Notes under the pieces: generated by a model
The model's input: only the letters and a program-made list of their open reading frames with translations
Databases searched by the model: none
Told to the model about the DNA's origin: nothing
Shown here: one piece after another, positions 32,326 through 39,956 of the stretch
How the letters are laid out: each line of letters starts with the position of its first letter
Numbering within the stretch: the stretch's first letter is position 1
Assembly (NCBI RefSeq): GCF_003863355.1
Contig: NZ_QQWG01000001.1
Location: forward strand, 372,001 to 436,000
Source of the DNA: Ancylomarina euxina
GTDB taxonomy: Bacteria; Bacteroidota; Bacteroidia; Bacteroidales; Marinifilaceae
Length of the DNA: 64,000 nt
Reading direction: 5' to 3'
Position numbers and translations under genes: made by a program

Positions 32326-32819
32326 TAATTATATTGTTTATTTTGGGTTATGTAAAAGTAGATAAAATATCATAAAAAAAGTGATTTGCTGAATGTTCAT
32401 GCATGCTGTCTGTTTGACTTTTCATATTAAACTTTAAATGATTACTTGGTAATCTCTATCTCTTAGGGGTTTTGGGTCGGTTTCTCTTTTTTGGATGCTG
32501 AGGGAGTGGAAGAAGGAACAGAAATGATACACGATTTTAGAATTTTTTAATCCGACTCAGGCTAATTTATAAATTTACAAACTGACTTATTTAAATTGTT
32601 AGTTCTGGCAGTATGAGGATTTTTTTTGAGGTTTATAAAATAATTTTTGATCATAAGCATGCATTGCTATATCTGTTTTGATTATTTTTATGTTTCTTTG
32701 TTGAACTGTTTTTTTATTTGGCATTGAGATTGATAGAGGCAAGCTGTCATCCCGATATTCGAATTAAAAAAACGCAAAGCCAGCATAAAAACAGATTTAA
32801 CGTATTAATAAACCCACGC
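32326..32819. other. Intergenic region before the beta-barrel-like gene
   Basis: 494 AT-rich bases. A longer frame leading into the next gene begins at 32718, but its extra 34 codons are basic and precede a clean signal peptide, so I leave them out. Nothing else stands out. Confidence 0.5.
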
Positions 32820-33644
32820 ATGAACTATTTAAAATACCTATTGATCATCCTCTTGTTTTCTTCTTTTCAGCTTAGTGCTCAGGATAGAATTATCAAAACC
32901 GATCGTGATACCATCATCTGTAAGGTGAAAGAAATTTCGACCGATGAGGTGAAATATATCTTACCCGAAACCTCTATGGATATTGTGTTTGGTATAGATA
33001 AGAACGACATTATTAAAATTATTCTGGAAAATGGCAAGGAGCTGTCCTTCTCTCATTCTCTCTATGGTGAGAAAACCTATGAGGATCAGAAGAAGCATGC
33101 TCTTAAGGTCGACTTTTTGGCGCCACTTACCGGCAACATGACGTTCTCTTACGAGAGACTCATTCGACCATCGAGAAGTTGGGAAGTGAGTTTGGGTATT
33201 ATTGGTTTAGGTGATGATGTTAGTGATGAGAACCCGCGTGGCGCTTTTGCCAAGTTCGGGATGAAATTTATAAAGAGTCCTGACTTTTATTTAAAAGGTC
33301 TGCGATATGCACATATCTTAAAAGGCACCTATGTGAAACCTGAGATTGCTTTCTCGACCTATTCTTATGAGCCTAGTTATTACTACTATTCTTATGGTTC
33401 TGGATTTTCTTCTAATAATGAAGATAGAGTGAACAATTGGGCTGCTTCTCTTAATATTATTGTGGGTAAGCAGTATGTTTTTAACGATATCTTTCTTTTA
33501 GATATGTACTTCGGCTTGGGTTATGGCTTTAGTAAAGATGATGACTATGAAGACAGGGGGTATCATTACGGTTTCACTGGAGGCAATTCGGATACACCAC
33601 TAACGGTATCGGCTGGTCTTAAGATTGGTATTTTGTTGAAATAA
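32820..33644 (+). CDS. Exported protein, probable outer-membrane beta-barrel
   Basis: 274 residues from the ATG at 32820, chosen because a clean signal peptide follows (LKYLLIILLFSSFQLSAQ, cleavage ~18). The segment after it (IIKTDRDTIICKVKEISTDEVKYILPE) is a plug-like domain common in Bacteroidota exported proteins. From ~90 on, alternating hydrophobic/aromatic strands, many Tyr and Gly, and the C-terminal strand LTVSAGLKIGILLK suggest a small beta-barrel. A tyrosine-rich loop (PSYYYYSYGSG) should face outside. I cannot name a function. Confidence 0.6.
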   Translation: MNYLKYLLIILLFSSFQLSAQDRIIKTDRDTIICKVKEISTDEVKYILPETSMDIVFGIDKNDIIKIILENGKELSFSHSLYGEKTYEDQKKHALKVDFLAPLTGNMTFSYERLIRPSRSWEVSLGIIGLGDDVSDENPRGAFAKFGMKFIKSPDFYLKGLRYAHILKGTYVKPEIAFSTYSYEPSYYYYSYGSGFSSNNEDRVNNWAASLNIIVGKQYVFNDIFLLDMYFGLGYGFSKDDDYEDRGYHYGFTGGNSDTPLTVSAGLKIGILLK

Positions 33645-33671
33645 AAGAGTAAGTATTTAATATAGAAACAT

Positions 33672-33709
33672 TGAGAGCTTCACTTGCTGTGAGGCTCTCA
33701 TTTTTTTTT
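33672..33709 (+). terminator. Terminator after the beta-barrel gene
   Basis: 12-bp stem TGAGAGCTTCAC / GTGAGGCTCTCA with one G-T pair, loop TTGCT, nine T. Confidence 0.8.
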
Positions 33710-33726
33710 GCTTATCGATAAGCAAA
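33707..33726. repeat. 20-base perfect palindrome
   Basis: TTTGCTTATCGATAAGCAAA directly after the terminator T run. It has the same length as the REP palindromes but an unrelated sequence. Confidence 0.7.
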
Positions 33727-33735
33727 ATATAGAAT

Positions 33736-33814
33736 GTCATTCTGTCCTAATACTTATCGGGTTCAGAACCTTTCACTCATCGATACTGAGATCCTGAAAC
33801 AAGTTCAGGATGAC
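33736..33814. repeat. MITE-like intergenic repeat
   Basis: 79 bases bounded by GTCATTCTG and CAGGATGAC (terminal inverted repeats, 8 of 9 matching). The right part holds a second hairpin, ATCCTGAA-ACAAG-TTCAGGAT (33791-33811). Sequences of this type recur in intergenic DNA of many Bacteroidota. Confidence 0.55.
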
Positions 33815-33840
33815 GAATACCTTCAAATCGATATAAAAAA

Positions 33841-33860
33841 AGACGTGATAAATCACGTCT
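33841..33860 (-). terminator. REP-type palindrome used as terminator of the PLP enzyme gene
   Basis: AGACGTGATAAATCACGTCT has 9-bp arms. On the minus strand it has the head GGTAGAGACG, shared with the palindromes upstream of the same gene. It is followed there by seven T, so it can terminate transcription of the PLP enzyme gene ending at 33888. Confidence 0.6.
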
Positions 33861-33887
33861 CTACCTTATGCGTTTTACGATATTGCA

Positions 33888-35066
33888 TCAAATCATAATT
33901 CGTAATTGGTTTAAAGCCCCGCCAATTAGGTTTTTCAATTTATCGATCTTTTCGATGCCCACCGATAATCGGATCACGCCAGGTAGTGGGTATTTTGCTC
34001 CCCAAACTGGCTCAACAGGCAATAGAATGGTATCCACTTCGCCCAATGTTGGCACCAATGGAATGGTGTCTTCCAAGGCGGCGATAAAACGGTTGCATTT
34101 CTCTCTTTTGTCTTCGTCTGAATCTCCTTTAATATCGAAAGTTAGCATGCCACCAAAACCTTTATCACCAAATAAGTCAAGGGCTTCCTTTCGGGTTGGG
34201 TGAGATTCTAATCCCGGATATAAAACCGCTTCAATTTGAGGATGATTCTCCAAATAGCTTGCTAATTCCATGGCATTTTTGCAATGCTTGTCGAATCGCA
34301 GTTCGAAACTTTTTAGCTGGGTTCCCAATCGGTAAGCATCGTCTGGACTTAAGAAATGCCCTGCCCATTTTCGATACTCAATGGCTTCTTTCATTAGCTC
34401 CTCATTGTTACCACAAATAACACCAGCGGTAATATTGCCATGTCCGCTTAGGTATTTGGTTGCCGAATGAATGACCAAATCAGCACCATCCATGAGGGGT
34501 TTCCAAAGGTAAGGGGTTCCAAAGGTATTGTCTACAATTATTTTGGTTTGATACTGTTTCGCCAGCTCCATAATGCGTTGTACATCGGCCACAATCAGCA
34601 TCGGGTTTGATACCGCTTCGAAGTAGAGGAATTCAGGTTGAATTTCCTTTAGCAGACGTTCCAGTTCAACAAAATCGTAAAGCCCATCATTGGCATAAAA
34701 GCGATGCACATCTAAATTACGACGCTTGATCAATACGGTATCGATAAAGGAATTCGTTCCCCCATAAATCTCATGAAAAAACAGCCAGGGACGCGTATCT
34801 TTCCCTTTCTGAAAAACCGAGACAGCCACATCGATAGCTGCCATTCCAGTTTCAACAAGCAAAGCCCACTTGCAATCTTCCAAAGCCATAATTTGTTTTT
34901 CGACTGCCACAACCGTTGGGTTACGGTATCTGGAATAGATGTAATCATCGGGTTCGTGAGCATGATCCAGTTCGGCCGCAAAGGCCTCTTTGGTTCGCTT
35001 TGAGTTTTGCAGATTAAAGCCAGCTTCACGGTAAAGCGGCATGTGAGAAGCGTTGATTTTTTTCAT
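33888..35066 (-). CDS. Cys/Met-metabolism PLP enzyme (cystathionine synthase/lyase or methionine gamma-lyase type)
   Basis: 392 codons from the ATG at 35066 (a second ATG lies two codons upstream, at 35072). The frame stays open farther upstream, but there it only reads repeats and the neighbouring gene's end. The fold-type I enzyme shows YSRYRNPTVVAVE, VDNTFGTPYLWKP and the PLP lysine K204 in HSATKYLSGHG, all typical of the gamma-elimination/replacement family. The exact reaction cannot be told by eye. Transsulfuration or methionine breakdown to 2-oxobutyrate, ammonia and methanethiol are both possible. In this catabolic block the latter is attractive. Confidence 0.85.
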   Translation of the reverse strand: MKKINASHMPLYREAGFNLQNSKRTKEAFAAELDHAHEPDDYIYSRYRNPTVVAVEKQIMALEDCKWALLVETGMAAIDVAVSVFQKGKDTRPWLFFHEIYGGTNSFIDTVLIKRRNLDVHRFYANDGLYDFVELERLLKEIQPEFLYFEAVSNPMLIVADVQRIMELAKQYQTKIIVDNTFGTPYLWKPLMDGADLVIHSATKYLSGHGNITAGVICGNNEELMKEAIEYRKWAGHFLSPDDAYRLGTQLKSFELRFDKHCKNAMELASYLENHPQIEAVLYPGLESHPTRKEALDLFGDKGFGGMLTFDIKGDSDEDKREKCNRFIAALEDTIPLVPTLGEVDTILLPVEPVWGAKYPLPGVIRLSVGIEKIDKLKNLIGGALNQLRIMI

Positions 35067-35087
35067 GGTCATTTTATTTATTGGTAG

Positions 35088-35107
35088 AGACGCACGGCCG
35101 TGCGTCT
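35088..35107 (-). repeat. REP-type palindrome, 20 bp
   Basis: AGACGCACGGCCGTGCGTCT, preceded by GGTAG and followed by GTA. Its twin is at 35187. Confidence 0.8.
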
Positions 35108-35160
35108 GTATGTGCGTCTGTATGTGCGTCTGTATGTGCGTCTGTATGTGCGTCTGTATG
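35101..35160. repeat. Five 12-bp tandem repeats
   Basis: TGCGTCTGTATG repeated exactly five times. The first unit is the end of the palindrome at 35088 (TGCGTCTGTA), so the array probably grew from it by slippage. Confidence 0.9.
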
Positions 35161-35186
35161 TGCATTGGGTTTGTTTTTTTCATTAG

Positions 35187-35206
35187 AGACGCACGGCCGT
35201 GCGTCT
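35187..35206 (-). repeat. REP-type palindrome, 20 bp, second copy
   Basis: AGACGCACGGCCGTGCGTCT again, preceded by ATTAG and followed by GTAC. It lies just past the stop of the DmsBC-type gene. Confidence 0.8.
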
Positions 35207-35212
35207 GTACAA

Positions 35213-36538
35213 TCAATTTATAATTCGTAATTCTTTTTCCGGGGTAATAATATCCGATTCGTGATAGAATTCTGATCGATCGATAATTTCCCCTAAAAAT
35301 AGGATGGCTATTACGATGCCTAAATCCAATTGAGGGTGTATATAATGCAGGGCAAAAGGCACAAATAAAGCGAGTAATCGCAGTGCTGATACCCAAGGTA
35401 AATAGCTTAATTTTTGCTTTCGAAGAGATTGTTTTCTCCAGACATATAGACTGGCTTTTGTCAGAACGATCAATTCGATAAGTAGAGTGCTATCGGCAAT
35501 CCATGCAAAAAGTAAAATGGCCGTAAGGCTTACCATTCCTGAATGCAGTGGCAAAGGATCTTTTCGTTTCAAGAATTTATAAACCTGATCAACCGATATC
35601 AGACTGAATATGCCAAAGACCATAGCGGCATAACCTATCATCTGATTTTCGCTGATGATTTGCAGACCTGTTAGTCCGAGGAAGGCTGAGAATGAAAAAA
35701 TCTCACGACTCAACCATGAGCCTTTCAGGTTAAGAATGAATCGCCACATACGCAACTTTTTACCAATATGCAGAGAGGTGAGGGCAATGGCCAAAACGGA
35801 GATGATTGCAAAAGGAATCAAAGGCATTTCCATTTTCCCGAATAGGAAGGCGGTTTGCCAGCTAACTAATCCAGCCACTGCAAGCGTGAAAAGCACTAAA
35901 GTCCATTCCTTATCTAAGGCAATTTTTGATTTTAATTTGGGCAGATAGCTTTCCAGTTTCTCGATATCAATTTCTACCGCATCGGTATTTTCAATTTGTG
36001 GCTTTGCGTGTTCTTCACGAAGTGGAATCAGCTGAATAGATGGTTTGATGCCCCTATTCACAAAACCGGGTGTTAGGTGGTTTTCTTCATTTACCTCTTC
36101 TTGTCCGAATGACAAAGCCCCAAGCGGACAAGCCTCAACACAAGCGGGGCGTTTCCCGTCTGATATTCTATCCACGCAGAAATTACATTTCTCTATAATT
36201 TTTGTGGACGGATTGAATTTCGGTGCATCGTAAGGGCATGCCCAGGTACAATACTTACAGCCAATACAAGCCTCGGCATGATGAATGATGGCGCCCGTTT
36301 CTTTATCGCGGGTATAAGCCAAGGCTGGGCAATTCTTCATGCAAGGGGCATCCTCACAATGGTTGCAGGCCAGCGAAAAATGAAAGACGGGTAGGCTAGG
36401 GTGCTTTATTTTGTTGTGGCAATTTACCTCGCGCCAATTCAGGCCCAGGCTGGTGCTATTTTCTATGCTGCAACCAGCAACACAAGCCATACAGCCAACA
36501 CATTTGTTTGTGTTAAATATGAATGAGTTCTTCTTCAT
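35213..36538 (-). CDS. Fused iron-sulfur (DmsB-type) and membrane-anchor (DmsC-type) subunit
   Basis: 441 residues. The first ~150 hold four [4Fe-4S] Cys clusters in DmsB order: C13/C16/C19/C23, then CNHCEDAPCMKNC, CIGCKYCTWACP and CNFCVDR...CVEACP. After a linker, about eight hydrophobic helices (from ~212 on) resemble the DmsC anchor that takes electrons from menaquinol. DmsB and DmsC are usually separate genes, so this is a fusion. It is downstream of the molybdenum catalytic subunit and should pass quinol electrons to it. The substrate may be a sulfoxide, polysulfide, thiosulfate or N-oxide. Confidence 0.85.
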   Translation of the reverse strand: MKKNSFIFNTNKCVGCMACVAGCSIENSTSLGLNWREVNCHNKIKHPSLPVFHFSLACNHCEDAPCMKNCPALAYTRDKETGAIIHHAEACIGCKYCTWACPYDAPKFNPSTKIIEKCNFCVDRISDGKRPACVEACPLGALSFGQEEVNEENHLTPGFVNRGIKPSIQLIPLREEHAKPQIENTDAVEIDIEKLESYLPKLKSKIALDKEWTLVLFTLAVAGLVSWQTAFLFGKMEMPLIPFAIISVLAIALTSLHIGKKLRMWRFILNLKGSWLSREIFSFSAFLGLTGLQIISENQMIGYAAMVFGIFSLISVDQVYKFLKRKDPLPLHSGMVSLTAILLFAWIADSTLLIELIVLTKASLYVWRKQSLRKQKLSYLPWVSALRLLALFVPFALHYIHPQLDLGIVIAILFLGEIIDRSEFYHESDIITPEKELRIIN

Positions 36539-36659
36539 GGTTATATTATTGGCATTATATGGTTTTTTAATTGCTTTGTTTTTTTTATTAAGGTTTTAGT
36601 ACTTAGAGTATTTATGAGTTTTGAATGCTTTCAGTTATACCTTTTTCACTTTATATATT

Positions 36660-36775
36660 TCGTCGCATGTTGCAATAGCTCATTTATCAAGAGCGGTAGT
36701 TGCGACGAGTGATTTATTTCATTTACGCCATGGTCTTCATCCATGGTTATTTATATTTAATCCCTTCGGGATATT
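36660..36775. repeat. Cluster of intergenic hairpins
   Basis: Three inverted repeats in a row: TCGTCGCA (36660-36667) / TGCGACGA (36701-36708), CCATGG-TCTTCAT-CCATGG (about 36729-36747), and ATCCC-TTC-GGGAT (about 36760-36772). They lie between the catalytic subunit and the BC fusion and could shape expression or mRNA stability within the operon. Confidence 0.55.
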
Positions 36776-36815
36776 TTAAACACTTTATATCAATTCTTAA
36801 TTCATAATTTCTAAT

Positions 36816-38840
36816 TCATAATTTTTTAATATCGACCCAAGTATTGTGAAAGGCCGTTCCATGCCCAATATCTGTTTCTCTTCCTTCGGTGAAAAGGTTA
36901 GGTGCCGCACCATTTATGGCCCAGTGTCCGTTGGTGAGAACCACATTGCCCTGTCGCAAACCCAAATCGAATTGCACTTTAACTTCAGCTCGCCCTTTAT
37001 GATTGTAAAGTTCCACTGGCTCCATATTGGCTATGCCTTTTGCTTCAGCATCCAATGGGTGCACAAACAGGTAGGCCTCTGGTTCGAATTGTTTGATCAC
37101 CTCCAGATTTCCAAACTGAGAATGAATTCTGTTTTTGGAATTGGGTGAGATCAGCTGCAAAGGAAAATCCTTTTGTTCAGGCAAAGGCACATAGTCGGGC
37201 AGGGGATCGATCCCCCAAAGTGTGTTGGCTTGCTCGCTATACAATTCAATTTTTCCCGATGCTGTGGGGAATTTGTGATCGGCAAAGGGAATCTCTTCAA
37301 ATGAATTGGCCAATTGCGGTCCTTTTTTTAGGTCTGCAAGGCTCAGTTCAGGAAATTTATCGAGGAATGCCTCTAAGTATTTTTCAATGGCTTGATCCGT
37401 CGGTTCTGGAATCTGTTTGCTGATTTCAGCCTCATCCATACCCAAACGTTTTGCCAGTAGGTAATAAATCTCTGTTTCGGGTTTTACTTCGCCTGCAGGT
37501 TCCAGCACCTTTTGTTTCAATTGCACATAGGGGTTCCAGTAAGAACCTATAATATCCGATTGCTCGAACATATTTTTGGCTGGAAGAATAATATCGGCCT
37601 CGTAAGCCGTATCAGTCATGAATTGTTCCACCACCACGCGAAAATCAGCTTTGCGAAAAGCCTTTCGAATGGCAAGTGTGTCGGGATTTTGAGCAAGTGG
37701 ATTACCACGCTCTACCCAAATCATTTTTATTTCTGGATCGACAATATTCAGGAGATCTTCTCCCAGCTTGGCGACCGATATTTTTCTACGAAAACTTGGA
37801 TGTTCACAACCCGGAAAATAAGACTCGGGTTCTTTCAAATCGTCGAAAACATAGCTTTGCAAATTGGCATAATGCCAGCAAGCACCTTGTTTGCCAATAT
37901 TCCCTGTTATCACCGAAAGAGCCAGCAAGCAACGTGTGGTCTGTCCTCCATTTTCGTAGCGTTGCATACCATAGCCAGGAATAAGCGTCATGGGTTTTAT
38001 TGTTCCTATTTGCTTGGCTAAATCTCGAATGGATGCTTCGGATACGCGACAGATTTGCGAAACCTTCTCAGTTGTATAAGCTTTTACTCGTTCCTTAAAT
38101 TGTTCGAATCCTAAAACGTTCTTTGCTATAAAGTCATGATCGATCCAATCATTCTTGATGATTTCTCTGGCAAGCCCCAAAGCCAAAGCAGCATCGGTTC
38201 CCGATTTCACCTGAAACAGGCTATTCGCACGTTCACTTGATGGGGTTCTTCTAGGGTCGATAACGACAAATTGCGCGCCTTTTTCCTGAGCCTTTTCAAT
38301 AGGCATCATCTCCTGAATGTTTGTTTCCGCAGGATTTTTTCCCCACAAAACAATCAGCTTAGCATGTTCCAAATCCCAAGGTGCATTATGCTTGTTAGCA
38401 CCCATAGTTAGTCGAGCTGCCTCCAAGCCTGCAGGCCAGCATAGGTTGCCATAGGTTGTTGTGGCTCCACCAAACATTTTCCAGAAAGAGGTACTGACCC
38501 CATTTAACAATCCTGACATTCCGCTCGAAGCGAAATACAAGACCGAATGAGGCCCGAACTTATCTTTGCAATTCTTTAACTGATCTGTAATCGTATCTAA
38601 AGCCTCATCCCACGAAATACGCTTATACTTTCCGTCTGCCATTCGCTTTTGTGGATACAAAATTCGATCTTTCGAATTGGCGCGTTCCACATAGGCCAAG
38701 CCTTTAATGCATGGACCTTCGGGGGTGGCGAGATTTTCGGTATGTGGCTCAATACCCGTTACGATATTGTTTTCCACTCTCACTTTTATGCTACAAGTGC
38801 TGTAACAATTTCGAGGGCATGCTGATGAGATTAGCTTCAT
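36816..38840 (-). CDS. Molybdopterin-dependent oxidoreductase, catalytic subunit
   Basis: 674 residues. The N-terminal [4Fe-4S] site uses C8, C12, C16 and C44 (CPRNCYSTC...GPCIKG). LYFASSGMSGLLN, GGATTTYGNLCWPAG and LWGKNPAETN follow the molybdopterin-guanine dinucleotide domains of the DMSO reductase superfamily. The Cys in GNLCWPAG is a candidate Mo ligand, which would favour the Cys-ligated (polysulfide/thiosulfate/nitrate-like) branch. No twin-arginine signal is present, and an in-frame stop lies just upstream of the ATG. The enzyme therefore appears cytoplasmic, unlike most DmsA/PsrA proteins. It starts 42 bases after the acyltransferase stop. Confidence 0.88.
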   Translation of the reverse strand: MKLISSACPRNCYSTCSIKVRVENNIVTGIEPHTENLATPEGPCIKGLAYVERANSKDRILYPQKRMADGKYKRISWDEALDTITDQLKNCKDKFGPHSVLYFASSGMSGLLNGVSTSFWKMFGGATTTYGNLCWPAGLEAARLTMGANKHNAPWDLEHAKLIVLWGKNPAETNIQEMMPIEKAQEKGAQFVVIDPRRTPSSERANSLFQVKSGTDAALALGLAREIIKNDWIDHDFIAKNVLGFEQFKERVKAYTTEKVSQICRVSEASIRDLAKQIGTIKPMTLIPGYGMQRYENGGQTTRCLLALSVITGNIGKQGACWHYANLQSYVFDDLKEPESYFPGCEHPSFRRKISVAKLGEDLLNIVDPEIKMIWVERGNPLAQNPDTLAIRKAFRKADFRVVVEQFMTDTAYEADIILPAKNMFEQSDIIGSYWNPYVQLKQKVLEPAGEVKPETEIYYLLAKRLGMDEAEISKQIPEPTDQAIEKYLEAFLDKFPELSLADLKKGPQLANSFEEIPFADHKFPTASGKIELYSEQANTLWGIDPLPDYVPLPEQKDFPLQLISPNSKNRIHSQFGNLEVIKQFEPEAYLFVHPLDAEAKGIANMEPVELYNHKGRAEVKVQFDLGLRQGNVVLTNGHWAINGAAPNLFTEGRETDIGHGTAFHNTWVDIKKL

Positions 38841-38882
38841 GGAATTGGGATCTTATATTCGATGACAATTTACACAAGAATT

Positions 38883-39791
38883 TTAAGCCATTAAACAAGA
38901 AAGTGCAATACAGTAGAATTTTGATTGCTGACTCTCGCTTCGTGACATCACAACAACAGGTTTTATGGTACCTTGAATTAAACCAGCTAGTTCGCCACCA
39001 CCAAATAACATTAAACCTTTGTAAAAGCTATTGGCAGATTCCAGTGATGGAAAAATAAGGGCGTCGGCTTCACCATTAATCGGAGTTTCAACCCCTTTAA
39101 TGGCAATACTCGCCTTATCACAAGCTAGGAAAACATCCAAAGGTCCATCTACAATACAATTTTTAATCTGGCCACGATCAGCCATTTTACAAATTAGTGT
39201 ATCATCGATGGATGAGGGGAAAGCTGGATTTGGTTTTTCTGTTGCGCTTATTAAGGCTACTTTAGGTTTTTCGATCCCAAATCGTTTTGCCATTGCTACA
39301 CTGTAATTAACCATGGCGATCTTCTGATTCAAATCGGGATAAGGCAATACGGCTGTGTCCGAAACAAAAAGGAGCTTATCGTATTTTGGAAGATCCAAAG
39401 CACAGACGTAAGACATGATTGCTTTGGGAGGCAAGAGACCTTTTTCCTTATTCAGGACGGCTTTCAGGAATTTATCTGTTCCAATCAAGCCTTTCATCAG
39501 TACGTCTGCTTCACCCTCCTTAACCATACGCACGGCCTCGGTAACGGCTTCCTGCTGATCTGGAAGATCAACGATATGGAATGTTTTTGGATCGGCATTT
39601 TCCGCTGATAATAAGTCTTGAATTTTCTCTTGGCTACCAATTAATATCGGTGTTGCAAAGCCAGCTTTCGAAGCTGCTATAAGTGCACCTATGGTGTTGT
39701 CATCTTCGGCAACAGCTACAGCTATTTTTTTGTTCACACCCAAGTTTTCCAGATGTGAAACCATTTCCTTAAGTGATTTTATGGTATTCAT
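38883..39791 (-). CDS. Phosphate acyltransferase (phosphate butyryl/acetyltransferase family)
   Basis: 302 residues, the size of phosphate butyryltransferase. Family features: AVAVAEDDNTIGALIAASKAG near the N-terminus, DVLMKGLIGTDKFLKAVLNKEKGL in the middle, SDTAVLPYPDL, and IDGPLDVFLACD in the C-terminal half. It converts acyl-CoA and phosphate to acyl-phosphate, which an acyl kinase can use to make ATP. No butyrate or acetate kinase is adjacent. Its position after a 2-oxoacid oxidoreductase operon suggests branched or short-chain acyl-CoA substrates. A terminator separates it from the aminotransferase. Confidence 0.88.
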   Translation of the reverse strand: MNTIKSLKEMVSHLENLGVNKKIAVAVAEDDNTIGALIAASKAGFATPILIGSQEKIQDLLSAENADPKTFHIVDLPDQQEAVTEAVRMVKEGEADVLMKGLIGTDKFLKAVLNKEKGLLPPKAIMSYVCALDLPKYDKLLFVSDTAVLPYPDLNQKIAMVNYSVAMAKRFGIEKPKVALISATEKPNPAFPSSIDDTLICKMADRGQIKNCIVDGPLDVFLACDKASIAIKGVETPINGEADALIFPSLESANSFYKGLMLFGGGELAGLIQGTIKPVVVMSRSESQQSKFYCIALSCLMA

Positions 39792-39887
39792 ATTTTTAAG
39801 AGTCTTAAAGATACATTCAATGTAAAACTATATAATTAATGCTAAGTCAGATGCATGTAAATAGACTATCGTCTAATTTTATATGAC

Positions 39888-39918
39888 AAAAAAATAGCCC
39901 GAGGCTCAGCCCCGGGCT
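39888..39918 (-). terminator. Terminator after the aminotransferase gene
   Basis: Stem AGCCCG..GG / CC..CGGGCT around the loop TCAG, followed on the minus strand by a T run (A run at 39888-39894). Confidence 0.7.
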
Positions 39919-39956
39919 CATATGCTTTTAAAATAAATTTTTAAATCATAAGATGA

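Noticed and set aside
35101-35160. CRISPR or iteron array of a replication origin
   Set aside because: Pure 12-bp tandem repeats derived from the adjacent palindrome, no dnaA or rep gene and no AT-rich unwinding region.
35067-35396. 110-codon N-terminal extension of the PLP enzyme frame
   Set aside because: It reads through the 12-bp repeats, both palindromes and the end of the neighbouring gene; the family start is at 35066.
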